Program-made: the position numbers and the translations under genes
The notes under the pieces: generated by a model
Database searches by the model: none
What the model was told of the DNA's origin: nothing
What the model saw: only the letters and a program-made list of their open reading frames with translations
Shown: piece by piece, positions 14,125 to 21,550 of the stretch
Numbering within the stretch: the first letter of the stretch is position 1
Layout of the letters: each line of letters starts with the position of its first letter
Assembly (NCBI GenBank): GCA_030841765.1
Contig: JAUUSS010000021.1
Span: 1 to 24,683 of the forward strand
DNA length: 24,683 nt
Direction: 5' to 3'
From: Collinsella aerofaciens
Lineage (GTDB): Bacteria; Actinomycetota; Coriobacteriia; Coriobacteriales; Coriobacteriaceae

Positions 14125-15931
14125 GTGCCTCGCCTCCTTCCTGGGTCTGAGCTTGCGTTACGGATGCCTCGGTGTCGGCCTCGACGGCTCCTTCGCCCTC
14201 GGCAGACATCTTGTTTTGCGAGGTAAAGGTCTCGCGGTAGATCTCGCTCGTCTTGAGCAGCTCGTCATGGTTGCCGATCTGCGCGATACGGCCACCCTCC
14301 ATGACGATGATGCGATCGGCGTCCTGCACGGAGCTGATGCGCTGGGCGATGATGAGCTTGGTCGTGTTGGGCAGATAGCTTGCCAACCCTGCGCGGATCT
14401 TGGCGTCGGTCTTGGTGTCGACAGCGCTGGTGGAGTCGTCCAGGATTAAGATCTTGGGGCGACGCAGCAGGGCACGCGCAATGCACAGGCGCTGCTTCTG
14501 ACCGCCGGAAACATTGGAGCCGCCCTGTTCGATCCAGGTGTCATAGCCCTTGGGGAAGCCATCGACAAACTCGTCGGCGCAGGCCAGATGTGCCGCCTCG
14601 CGGACTTCCTCGTCGGTGGCGTTCGGGTCGCCCCAGCGCAGGTTCTCGGCAATGGTGCCGCTAAACAGCACGTTTTTCTGCAGCACCATGGCCACTTGGT
14701 GGCGCAGCGCGTCCAGGTCGTAGTCGCGTACGTCCATGCCGCCCACGCGCACGGTGCCTTCGGTGGCGTCGTACAGACGGGCGATGAGGTTTACAAGCGT
14801 GGACTTGGCCGAGCCGGTACCGCCGATGATACCGATGGTCTCGCCGCTCTTAATGTGCAGGTCGATATCGTCGAGCGCCTGGCGCTTCGCATGCGCGGAA
14901 TACTTAAAGCTCACGTGGTCAAAGTCGATGGAACCGTCGGCAACCTCGAGCACGGGCTCGGCGGGATCGGCGATCGTGGGCTCGGCGGCCAGCACCTCGG
15001 TAATGCGGTGCGCCGATTCGTCGGCCATGGTCACCATGACAAAGATCATCGACAGCTGCATCAGGCTCATGAGGATCGCGAAGCCATAGGTAAAGATCGA
15101 GGAGAGCTGGCCCACGTCGAACAGCGTGCCCTGGCTCGTGATGATGAGCTTGGATCCCAGGTAGATGATGATGACAAATGCGCCGTTGACGCAGATGTTC
15201 ATCATGGGGTTGTTAAAGGCGAGCAGCTTCTCGGCGCGGGTGAAGTCCATCTGGACGTCGTGCGCGGCGGTGGCGAACTTCTCCTTCTCAAAGTCTTCGC
15301 GCACGTAGCTCTTGACCACGCGCATGCCGGTGACGTTTTCCTCGACGGACTCGTTAAGGGCGTCGTACTTGTGGAACACGCGCGAGAAGATGGGGCGTAC
15401 CTTAAAGATGATAAAGAACAGTCCAAAGCCCAGCAGCGGAATGATGACCAGGTAGACCATGGCGACGCTGCCGCCCATGGCGTAGGCCATGGCAAAGGCA
15501 AAGACCAGCACCAGCGGCGCGCGCACGGCGATGCGGATGAGCATCATAAAGGCCTGCTGCACGTTGTTGATGTCGGTGGTGAGGCGGGTGACGAGCGAGG
15601 AGCTCGAGAACTCATCGATGTTGGCAAAGCTGAACGTCTGGATCTTGTAGAACAGGTCGTGACGCAGGTTCTTGGCGAAGCCGCAGCTCGCATGACTGCA
15701 GGTGACGCCGGCAGCGGCACCAAAAGCGAGCGACGTCAGTGCGATGAGCACCAAAAAGCCTGCGGTGGGAAGCATCTGGGCGACGGTGGCACCGTCTTTG
15801 ATGGCGTCGATCATGTCGGCGGTGATAAACGGGACCATCATTTCGCAGAGCACCTCGCCAAGCACCAGCAGCGGCGTGGCGATCGTGACCGTCTTGTAAT
15901 CGCGGATGCTTCCCATGAGGGTTTTAATCAT
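14117..15931 (-). CDS. ABC exporter half-transporter, degenerate-site subunit (TM287-like)
   Basis: A 604-residue partner of the downstream ABC gene. Six membrane helices are followed by a nucleotide domain with Walker A GGTGSAKS (370-377), VSGGQ signature and Walker B ILDDSTSAVD. Three catalytic positions are changed: the glycine before Lys376 is Ala375, the catalytic Glu is Asp499, and the switch His is Gln530 (IAQR). The degenerate site therefore binds ATP but should hydrolyse it poorly, the standard asymmetry of heterodimeric exporters. The intact signature completes the partner's active site. The C-terminal 40 residues are acidic and Gln/Glu-rich. Its start overlaps the MarR stop by eight bases (ATGATTAA), so all three genes are translationally coupled and regulated together. 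Confidence 0.92.
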   Translation of the reverse strand: MIKTLMGSIRDYKTVTIATPLLVLGEVLCEMMVPFITADMIDAIKDGATVAQMLPTAGFLVLIALTSLAFGAAAGVTCSHASCGFAKNLRHDLFYKIQTFSFANIDEFSSSSLVTRLTTDINNVQQAFMMLIRIAVRAPLVLVFAFAMAYAMGGSVAMVYLVIIPLLGFGLFFIIFKVRPIFSRVFHKYDALNESVEENVTGMRVVKSYVREDFEKEKFATAAHDVQMDFTRAEKLLAFNNPMMNICVNGAFVIIIYLGSKLIITSQGTLFDVGQLSSIFTYGFAILMSLMQLSMIFVMVTMADESAHRITEVLAAEPTIADPAEPVLEVADGSIDFDHVSFKYSAHAKRQALDDIDLHIKSGETIGIIGGTGSAKSTLVNLIARLYDATEGTVRVGGMDVRDYDLDALRHQVAMVLQKNVLFSGTIAENLRWGDPNATDEEVREAAHLACADEFVDGFPKGYDTWIEQGGSNVSGGQKQRLCIARALLRRPKILILDDSTSAVDTKTDAKIRAGLASYLPNTTKLIIAQRISSVQDADRIIVMEGGRIAQIGNHDELLKTSEIYRETFTSQNKMSAEGEGAVEADTEASVTQAQTQEGGEAHE

Positions 15932-16430
15932 CCAGTTCCTCCCAGGTTACGCGGATTTTTTCGAGCATCTCGGCGAGCTGTTCGCGCTCGTCGTGCGTAA
16001 GGGCGCTAAAGGCCTGTTCCCTAAAGCGAATGCGGGCTGCCTGCTCAACACGGGCCTTTTCCCATCCCGCTTCGGTCAGGCGGATGGTGAGCTGCCGACG
16101 GTCTTTGGGATTGCGACTGCGCTCGATAAGACCGCCCAGTTCGAGCTTGGACAGAATCTCGGAAAGGGACCCTGGCTTGAGGTCGAAGTGCATGCCGAGC
16201 TCCTGTTGGGACAGCTCGCCGGTCGGCTGCTTGGCGAGTAGGCAGACAATAGGCGCCTTGCCAGATATGCCGCCGCCGTGAAAATGCATGTAATGGCCGC
16301 AAAAACCCAGGCCGCTCAGGATGCGCTTGGCGAGTTTGTCTTCGGCGCTGACCGCTTCGGGTACATCCGCCGGCTGTGACGGGTCGCCGCCGGGCCCGTG
16401 CGAACAAAGGTTAAGAGGTTCATCGCACAT
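15924..16430 (-). CDS. MarR-family transcriptional regulator
   Basis: A 168-residue protein: about 30 extra N-terminal residues, then a MarR winged-helix domain. The recognition region is ELSQQELGMHFDLKPGSLSE (about 83-102), and the wing is RSRNPKDRRQLTIRLTEAGW (about 114-133), with the conserved D-x-R. Such regulators usually repress their own operon and release DNA when a toxic compound binds. It is first in the operon, overlapping the two exporter genes by eight bases, so it probably controls the exporter and itself. The segment GFCGHYMHFHGGG (about 42-54) has a Cys and several His that could bind a metal or ligand. AAGGAG lies twelve bases before the ATG, rather far, so the start is not certain. 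Confidence 0.88.
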   Translation of the reverse strand: MCDEPLNLCSHGPGGDPSQPADVPEAVSAEDKLAKRILSGLGFCGHYMHFHGGGISGKAPIVCLLAKQPTGELSQQELGMHFDLKPGSLSEILSKLELGGLIERSRNPKDRRQLTIRLTEAGWEKARVEQAARIRFREQAFSALTHDEREQLAEMLEKIRVTWEELDD

Positions 16431-16451
16431 GAATCAGTGTTGCTCCTTTCT

Positions 16452-16487
16452 TTAGTTAGGTAGTGGAATTGTTTTGTGCCTAACCAA
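16452..16487. promoter_or_regulatory. candidate MarR operator half-sites
   Basis: TTAGTTAGGTA (16452-16462) and TGCCTAACCAA (16477-16487) are inverted and match at nine of eleven positions, with GTTAGG/CCTAAC as the core. They lie 22-57 bp upstream of the MarR start, where an autorepressor would bind. The 14-bp spacer is longer than in many MarR sites. Confidence 0.45.
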
Positions 16488-16877
16488 TTTAGGAGTGTGA
16501 GAAATCAATGTCAAGGTGCCAAACTTATTAAGTTACGGCGTTTTGCCAAACGCCGTAACCGCTCGACGCTGCAAACGCTCCTAAGCGGCAATCTGGCGTT
16601 CAATCGTCGGGCATGGCCACAAGGCCTATGCCCTCCTCTTTCACGCCACCTTGCTCGCTTAGGAACGTTTTCGCTGTCCGTCCTCAACCTGTGATTCCGC
16701 CACGGTCCGTTTCGGTGCATGCAATCCCTTGGGGACGGAGGAAAAGGGATCATTTTCCGTAACCTTTCCGCAACAATTTACCCTTCGCGCTGCTCGACTC
16801 CGCTCACAACGTCCCCTGCGCTACACTTAGTCGCACTGTGGCGCTGCTGCGCCGTGCCCGAACCAAGGGAGACCCTC
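16488..16877. other. 390-bp gap between marR and the pyridoxamine kinase gene
   Basis: No convincing gene is present; the short frames lack ribosome sites and protein-like composition. It holds a perfect hairpin at 16533-16558. A second structured stretch at 16724-16758 has two overlapping stems competing for the same bases: ATCCCTT with AAGGGAT, and GGAAAA with TTTTCC. The kinase promoter must lie here or just upstream of 16865; TACACT at 16822-16827 is a possible -10 box with no good -35. Confidence 0.5.
16533..16558. repeat. 11-bp perfect inverted repeat
   Basis: TTACGGCGTTT (16533-16543) and AAACGCCGTAA (16548-16558) pair perfectly around a TGCC loop. There is no U-tract on either strand. 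It sits between divergently transcribed genes, so it is unlikely to be a terminator and is more like a dispersed palindromic element. Confidence 0.6.
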
Positions 16878-17702
16878 ATGAAGAACACTCAGCTGCTGCT
16901 GATCAACGATATGTGCGGCTACGGCAAGGTCGCGCTTTCCGCCATGCTGCCGGTGCTGTCGCACATGGGCTACCGCATCCACAACCTGCCGACGGCACTT
17001 GTGTCCGATACGCTCAACTATCCCAAGTTCTACATCCACGACACCACCGAGTACGTGCGCCAGAGCCTCGCCATCTGGGAGGAGCTCGGCTTTGAGTTCG
17101 ACGCCATCTCTACCGGCTTTATCGTGACCGAGGAAGAGACGCGCATCATTTCGGACTTCTGCCACCGTCGCGCGCAAAAGGGTACCAAGGTGTTCGTCGA
17201 CCCCATCATGGGCGACAACGGCAAGCTCTACGCCGGCGTGCCCGAGTCCACGATCGGTCTCATGCGCAGCCTGCTCGAGTGCGCCGACTATGCGGTGCCA
17301 AACTACACCGAGGCGTGCCTGCTCACCGATACGCCCATTGCCGAGCAAATCACGCCCGATGAGGGCCGCACTCTTGTGGATGCCGTGCGTGCCCTGGGCG
17401 CCAAGTCGGTGGTCATTACGAGCGCTGTGGTCGACGGTGCGAATGTCGTCATCGGTTACGACCATGTGGCGGGGGAGCACTTCACGATTCCCTTTGAGCT
17501 CATTCCGGTCTATTTCCCGGGCACGGGCGACACGTTCTCGGCGGTGCTCGTCGGCCGCGTTATGGCCGGTTGGAGCCTGCAGCGCGCGACGTCCGATGCC
17601 ATGCGCGTGGTGGCTGGGCTTATCGAGCGCAATGCCGACCAAGAGGACAAGTCGGCTGGCCTTCCCATCGAGGCCTGCCTGGATGTGATTGACCATGAGT
17701 AA
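16878..17702 (+). CDS. pyridoxamine/pyridoxal kinase (PdxK/PdxY family)
   Basis: A 274-residue ribokinase-fold enzyme that phosphorylates vitamin B6 vitamers with ATP to feed the pyridoxal phosphate salvage pathway. The ATG at 16878 has AAGGGAG six bases upstream; a longer frame from 16719 has no such site. The family's N-terminal block appears as NDMCGYGKVALSAMLPVL (about 9-26). DPIMGDNGKLY (about 111-121) is the central conserved block, and PGTGDTFSAVL near residue 215 contains the anion-hole and catalytic Asp motif GTGD. The stop overlaps the start of the next gene by eight bases. The sequence resembles the form annotated as pyridoxamine kinase in anaerobic Firmicutes and Actinobacteria, but vitamer preference cannot be read from it. 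Confidence 0.9.
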   Translation: MKNTQLLLINDMCGYGKVALSAMLPVLSHMGYRIHNLPTALVSDTLNYPKFYIHDTTEYVRQSLAIWEELGFEFDAISTGFIVTEEETRIISDFCHRRAQKGTKVFVDPIMGDNGKLYAGVPESTIGLMRSLLECADYAVPNYTEACLLTDTPIAEQITPDEGRTLVDAVRALGAKSVVITSAVVDGANVVIGYDHVAGEHFTIPFELIPVYFPGTGDTFSAVLVGRVMAGWSLQRATSDAMRVVAGLIERNADQEDKSAGLPIEACLDVIDHE

Positions 17703-18024
17703 TGCTGGCGAGGGCGGCGCCAAGCCTGCGGGCGAGAACAAGCCGCTCGGCGCGCCGCGGGGCAAGCGTCCGCGCATCCGCGTGAGCTGCGTGGACCAGC
17801 TGGGTGCGTGCCGCTGCCACCATGGTCACAAGCCGGGCGACGTTTTTGACTTCGACCGAGACCGCGGCAAGATGTGCGCCATGGCCTGCCATGTGGGCTT
17901 TCCCTATATCGATATCCTGCGCTATGGCGGAACCGTGCCTGGCAACGAGCCCGGCACGGCAAAGTTCTGCTGCCCCGAAGTCGATACACTGAACATTTGG
18001 CTCGCCGAGATCGTCGACGAGTAG
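17695..18024 (+). CDS. small TIGR04076-type cysteine-containing protein
   Basis: A 109-residue protein of unknown function. The ATG at 17695 lies inside the kinase stop region (ATGAGTAA, eight-base overlap), so translation is probably coupled; a TTG two codons earlier is less likely. After about 30 basic, flexible residues comes a compact domain that fits the TIGR04076 pattern: a V-x-C strand, a short Cys/His stretch (CRCHHGHKPGD), a Cys-x3-Cys (CAMAC), PYIDILRYGG, and the terminal CCPE block. Seven cysteines in 109 residues suggest metal binding or redox function. The tight pairing with a vitamin B6 kinase is worth noting, but no shared function is known to me. Confidence 0.75.
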   Translation: MSNAGEGGAKPAGENKPLGAPRGKRPRIRVSCVDQLGACRCHHGHKPGDVFDFDRDRGKMCAMACHVGFPYIDILRYGGTVPGNEPGTAKFCCPEVDTLNIWLAEIVDE

Positions 18025-18026
18025 TC

Positions 18027-18119
18027 GAGCGTGGATTTTCTCCCGTTTAGAGCGTACTTGAGCGCTCAAAGTGGGAGATTGTCCACACTCAATTTGTATG
18101 CGGGAGATTATCCACGCTC
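18027..18119. repeat. three-copy repeat with DnaA-box-like cores
   Basis: Two direct copies of a GGGAGATTrTCCACrCTC unit lie at 18072-18090 and 18101-18119 (29-bp period), and an inverted copy lies at 18027-18045. Copy 2 contains TTGTCCACA (18079-18087), the actinobacterial DnaA-box consensus as I remember it; copy 3 contains TTATCCACG (18108-18116), one base off the classical box. A perfect 12-bp palindrome, TTGAGCGCTCAA, lies between copies 1 and 2 (18058-18069). The element fills the gap between two convergent genes, where copies 1 and 2 could also fold as a terminator-like stem. Confidence 0.65.
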
Positions 18120-18156
18120 ATTTTGCGCCGAAGACGTGGCCCGCGACCTCGCTTAC

Positions 18157-18603
18157 CTACAGCTGCTCGAGCATAGCGGTACAACCGGCGAGCACGTCGC
18201 GGTAGGTGGCGTCGAAGTTGCCGGTGTACCAGGGATCGGCCACGTCGCCGGGGCGCTCGGTCCAATCGAGCAGGCGCGTAATTTTGCCGTCGGGGTCGTC
18301 GCCAAAGATGCGACGCAGGTCACGCGCGTTCTCGGCATCCATATAGACAATGTGATCCCAGTCGCCATACTCCGCGCGACGCACCTGACGTGCGCGATGT
18401 GCGACGACGGGAATCCCGACCTCGCGCAGCTTGGCGACCGTGCCACGATGCGGCGGGTTGCCGATCTCCTCGGTTGAGGTCGCTGCGGAATCGATGACAA
18501 ACTCCGACTCGCGCCCAGCGCGGCGCACGAGCTCGGTAAACACCGACTCAGCCATCGTCGAGCGACAGATATTCCCGTGGCAAATAAACAGTACGTGCTG
18601 CAT
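18157..18603 (-). CDS. low-molecular-weight protein tyrosine phosphatase
   Basis: A 148-residue cytoplasmic phosphatase of standard length. The P-loop CHGNICRS (8-15) carries the nucleophile Cys8 and the phosphate-binding Arg14; DPWY (123-126) carries the general acid Asp123. Such enzymes dephosphorylate protein tyrosines, often bacterial tyrosine kinases for capsule or stress control, and some act on protein arginine phosphate. The residue after Cys-x4-Cys-Arg-Ser is Thr16, which does not clearly sort it between these groups. No tyrosine kinase or capsule gene is in the window. It starts 33 bp after the stop of the ATPase gene on the same strand, with AGAAAGGA upstream, and is probably co-transcribed with it. 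Confidence 0.93.
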   Translation of the reverse strand: MQHVLFICHGNICRSTMAESVFTELVRRAGRESEFVIDSAATSTEEIGNPPHRGTVAKLREVGIPVVAHRARQVRRAEYGDWDHIVYMDAENARDLRRIFGDDPDGKITRLLDWTERPGDVADPWYTGNFDATYRDVLAGCTAMLEQL

Positions 18604-18636
18604 ATGATGGTTCCTTTCTGGGCGGTCGCGCGGGGG

Positions 18637-20007
18637 TTACAGACTGCCCTTGAGGCAGTTTGCTCCGATAAAGCCCGCTGCGTACAAGGGGAGATGGCGC
18701 AGCTCGCGTCCGTCATCGGTTTCGCTGCGGGCAAAATTGTTCTCGGACAATATGTAGGCATACGGCGACCGGGCTTTTTCCATAAACGACCCGAGCGTTC
18801 TCGCGCGCACGTTGCGTGCGGATTTTACCTCGACGGGAACGATCTCCATACGGTCGGTCTGAAGTAGAAAATCGAGCTCGCCGTTCGTCTTCCAAGACGA
18901 CGGTGGCATCCAGTAATACGTCTGCAAACCATTGCCCGAAAATGCCTGCATGACCGAGTTCTCCGCCAAGGCACCTCGAAAGTCGGAAGACAGCGCAATG
19001 GCGGAATCCTCTTTGAGGTCGAGCCAGAGTCGCGGGTTGATACCGAGTTTGTAGAACATGAGGCCCGTATCGAGAAGATAGACCTTAAAGAAGCTCCCGT
19101 CTTCGTCGTCGAAGGGGACGAGGGGAGGTTCGATGCCTTCGGTCAGGTTGTTGACCGATATGATGCCGGCGCCCTCGAGCCAGTCGAGTGGCTCGATGAG
19201 CTTTGAGCGTCGGCCTCCGCGTTCGACCTCGGAGTACTTGAATTTCTTGGTTGAGGATCGTAGCAGCTGGGATGGAATGGAGCGCCAGACCTTGCGCGCT
19301 GCTACGCCGCTGATCCCGTTTTCGGGGTCGGTCATATCGGCGGTGTAGGTCTCGTCGATTTCGCGCTGCTCGACGCGCGCGTCTTCGATGGAAAGCGTCT
19401 TGCGATATGCGTTGACGGCGGCGGGCATGCCGCCCACGATTTGGTATCGATGAAACAGGTTGAGCGCGGCTTGGTGTGCGGCGTAGGTCTCGAGCGTGTC
19501 GGCGTGGGCACGAACGGCATCGGCCATCTGCTCCTCGCCGAGCGCCCAGAGAAACTCCTCGAACGACATGGGATGCATGGTCTCTTGGCGGACGCCACTG
19601 GGAAAAGGCAGCTTGCGCTTGCGCGTGGCGACGCCGAGCTGACTGCCGGTCGCGCATATGCGCCAGCCCGAACCCGAGAAAAAGCGAAGCGAGTTGAGCG
19701 CCCGTTCACAGAGCTGAACCTCGTCAAACAGGATGAATGCGGTTTCTTTGCGAATGGGGGTGCGTTTATAGTCTGAGATTCGTGCCACGATGGTGTCAAC
19801 GTCGTCGGTGGGGCAGTCGAACAGCGGGGCAATCAGCTCAAGATCGGTCTGAAAGTCGAGTTTGACAAACGCATCGCCGGCGATTCGTCTGCCGATTTCC
19901 TCGGCAGCGTACGTTTTGCCCACGCGTCGTGCGCCACGGATGAGGAGGGCGCGCGAGGCGTCCTTTGTCGCCCATGATTCGATAACGGATTCGATTGATC
20001 TGCGCAT
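18637..20007 (-). CDS. AAA_14 ATPase with C-terminal DUF4143 domain
   Basis: A 456-residue protein. The N-terminal AAA domain has Walker A GARRVGKT (25-32) and Walker B FILFDEVQL (91-99, Asp95-Glu96), with a sensor-like ATGSQ near 119. The C-terminal part (about 220-440) is DUF4143, which holds a PD-(D/E)xK-like core: GELDFLL followed by VPVEVKSAR near 400. The family is common in gut anaerobes, often in many paralogues, and its cellular role is not settled. Its upstream region carries three palindromes spaced exactly 33 bp apart (20028-20110), which points to tight, probably cooperative, regulation. GGAAAGG lies just before the ATG. The nuclease-like residues look intact, so DNA cleavage or binding is possible but untested. 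Confidence 0.87.
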   Translation of the reverse strand: MRRSIESVIESWATKDASRALLIRGARRVGKTYAAEEIGRRIAGDAFVKLDFQTDLELIAPLFDCPTDDVDTIVARISDYKRTPIRKETAFILFDEVQLCERALNSLRFFSGSGWRICATGSQLGVATRKRKLPFPSGVRQETMHPMSFEEFLWALGEEQMADAVRAHADTLETYAAHQAALNLFHRYQIVGGMPAAVNAYRKTLSIEDARVEQREIDETYTADMTDPENGISGVAARKVWRSIPSQLLRSSTKKFKYSEVERGGRRSKLIEPLDWLEGAGIISVNNLTEGIEPPLVPFDDEDGSFFKVYLLDTGLMFYKLGINPRLWLDLKEDSAIALSSDFRGALAENSVMQAFSGNGLQTYYWMPPSSWKTNGELDFLLQTDRMEIVPVEVKSARNVRARTLGSFMEKARSPYAYILSENNFARSETDDGRELRHLPLYAAGFIGANCLKGSL

Positions 20008-20027
20008 GGGGCTGCCTTTCCAATTTC

Positions 20028-20110
20028 ATGTACTTCAAATACATAGTTTAGTACGATTTCGTGTACTTGAAATACACGAAATCGTGGAAAAACGTGTATT
20101 TCAAGTACAC
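20028..20110. promoter_or_regulatory. three phased palindromic operators upstream of the ATPase gene
   Basis: Near-identical 17-bp palindromic units lie at 20028-20044 (ATGTACTTCAAATACAT), 20061-20077 (GTGTACTTGAAATACAC) and 20094-20110 (GTGTATTTCAAGTACAC, the exact reverse complement of the second). The starts are 33 bp apart in both intervals. The middle copy extends to a 12-bp arm on each side (20054-20084). The first copy begins 21 bp from the ATPase start codon, so bound protein would cover the promoter or leader. This looks like a repressor array, with all sites on the same face of the helix. Confidence 0.75.
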
Positions 20111-20219
20111 GAAATTGAACCGCTGGAGCCTGCGGGCGGATAAACACTGCTCGTATGGTGTGGTTTTCATCGGACGCCCGCCGCGCTGAGCTGTACTTGC
20201 GCCTGCCTCGATCCCACCC

Positions 20220-21485
20220 CTATGCCTGCATCGAAGATTGTGCTGCCCGCTTGCGCTCCCAGCGTGCCAGCTTGATCGTCACTAGCGTGAGTATCCAGGC
20301 TACGAGCGAGAATGCGGCGCCAACCGCGCCCACGTAGGCAATGCCAATCCCGCTTACCACGGCGCCGCCCACCGCGGTGCCAAACGAAATGCCAACGTTA
20401 AATGCCATGGGCTCCACCGAACTCGCGAGCACCATCGATTTGGGATGGCGGCTGCGGGCCACGTCCATAAAGTGCGTGATGCACGAGACCGAAAACAGGT
20501 ACATGAGCATCGCCAGGCTAAAGACAAAGACAAGCGCGAGGGGCATGGTGCCGCCAACGGCAAACAGCCCAAACAGAGCCGCGGCCTGGAGCACAAACGT
20601 CACGAGCAGCGCCCTCATGCCAAAGCGCGCATCGATCCATCCGCCCAGGATGTTCGAGATCAGGCAGAACACGCCGTAGGCCATAAGGGTGGTGCTCGCC
20701 TGAACGGTGCCCATGCCCAGCACCTGCTCCAGATAGGGCGTCACGTAGCCGTAGAACACATAGACCGAGCCCACGCCAAACAAGAAGATGAGCATGCCGG
20801 TGATGATGCTCGGCTCGCGCAGAAGCCCCGCCTGCTCGCGGAAGGTGGCAGGCTCGTCGGTTTGTCCGGCGCGCGGCATAAACGCCACGAGCGCGGCGCA
20901 GATCAGAACGGCGAAGGTCAGCGTGCCGTACATGGCAACGTGCCAGTCGAGCGTGTCGGCCACAAACTTGCCGATCGAGGTCACAAAGACCATCGCCACG
21001 GAGAATGCGCCGTACACCACCGAGATAGCGAGTGAGGTCTGCTGCGGGGACAGCAGCTCGGGGATATACGTCACGCCCACGGCGAGCAGTGCGCCCGAGA
21101 CGGAGCCCAAGATGATGCGCGAGGCAAACAGCACTTGGAAGTTGGGCGCCAACGCCATGACAAGATTACCGAGTACAAAGACAATGCTGTAGCACACGAG
21201 TAACTGGTAACGGCGGAAGCGTCCCGTGCTGAGCGCAAGCGCCGGCGTTGCGATGGCGTAGACGAGCGCGAACACGCTGATGAGTTGGCCTGCGGTGGCA
21301 AGTGAGATGCCGAGCTCCGTCGCCAGGTCGCTCTCGATGCCGATGACCACGAACTCCGAGCAGCCGAGCGAAAAGCCTAACAACACGAGCAGCGCTAGGC
21401 AGAGGTTGGTGCGCGCGGGGGAAAGCGCGGCAGCGGTTGATGCTGTTGTGGACGAGGTTGCGGTGGTCAAGGCGGTTGCTCCCAT
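20220..21485 (-). CDS. MFS exporter, DHA1 (AraJ/drug efflux-like) family
   Basis: A 421-residue protein with about twelve membrane helices after a 22-residue Thr/Ala/Ser-rich start. GCSEFVVIGIESDLATELGI (about 41-60) matches the first-helix block of DHA1 exporters such as AraJ, where a T/S-E-F-V-x-x-G motif is typical. SRIILGSVSGALLAVG (about 124-139) matches the helix-4/5 region with its conserved Arg and Gly. The family exports sugars, drugs or amino acids with proton antiport; the substrate is unknown. A sigma-70-type promoter ends only five bases before the ATG and no ribosome site is present, so the message is probably leaderless. The gene diverges from the LpdD-NUDIX gene. Confidence 0.87.
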   Translation of the reverse strand: MGATALTTATSSTTASTAAALSPARTNLCLALLVLLGFSLGCSEFVVIGIESDLATELGISLATAGQLISVFALVYAIATPALALSTGRFRRYQLLVCYSIVFVLGNLVMALAPNFQVLFASRIILGSVSGALLAVGVTYIPELLSPQQTSLAISVVYGAFSVAMVFVTSIGKFVADTLDWHVAMYGTLTFAVLICAALVAFMPRAGQTDEPATFREQAGLLREPSIITGMLIFLFGVGSVYVFYGYVTPYLEQVLGMGTVQASTTLMAYGVFCLISNILGGWIDARFGMRALLVTFVLQAAALFGLFAVGGTMPLALVFVFSLAMLMYLFSVSCITHFMDVARSRHPKSMVLASSVEPMAFNVGISFGTAVGGAVVSGIGIAYVGAVGAAFSLVAWILTLVTIKLARWERKRAAQSSMQA

Positions 21486-21490
21486 GTTGC

Positions 21491-21519
21491 GTTATATGAG
21501 CTAGATTCAGTCTCTGCAA
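21491..21519 (-). promoter_or_regulatory. promoter of the DHA1 exporter, predicted leaderless transcript
   Basis: On the minus strand TTGCAG (plus 21514-21519) and TATAAC (21491-21496) are 17 bp apart. Only five bases separate the -10 box from the ATG at 21485-21483, so the predicted first transcribed base is at or next to the start codon. Confidence 0.6.
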
Positions 21520-21550
21520 CTCTAGCAGAATACGACAAGAAGCAGCGCCT

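Noticed and set aside
12271..14226. 651-residue plus-strand open frame antisense to the ABC gene
   Set aside because: It mirrors the codon pattern of the real ABC exporter on the other strand and is low-complexity His/Val/Asp-rich.
14588..16000. 470-residue plus-strand open frame antisense to the second ABC gene
   Set aside because: Same reasoning: the minus-strand frame has every ABC motif, while this one has none.
18027..18119. CRISPR array or chromosomal origin
   Set aside because: Only three short repeats are present, one inverted and with no uniform spacers, and no cas, dnaA or dnaN gene is nearby.
20028..20110. CRISPR array at the three 33-bp-spaced repeats
   Set aside because: The units are palindromic operators with 16-bp gaps, one differs at several bases, the number is only three, and no cas genes are present.
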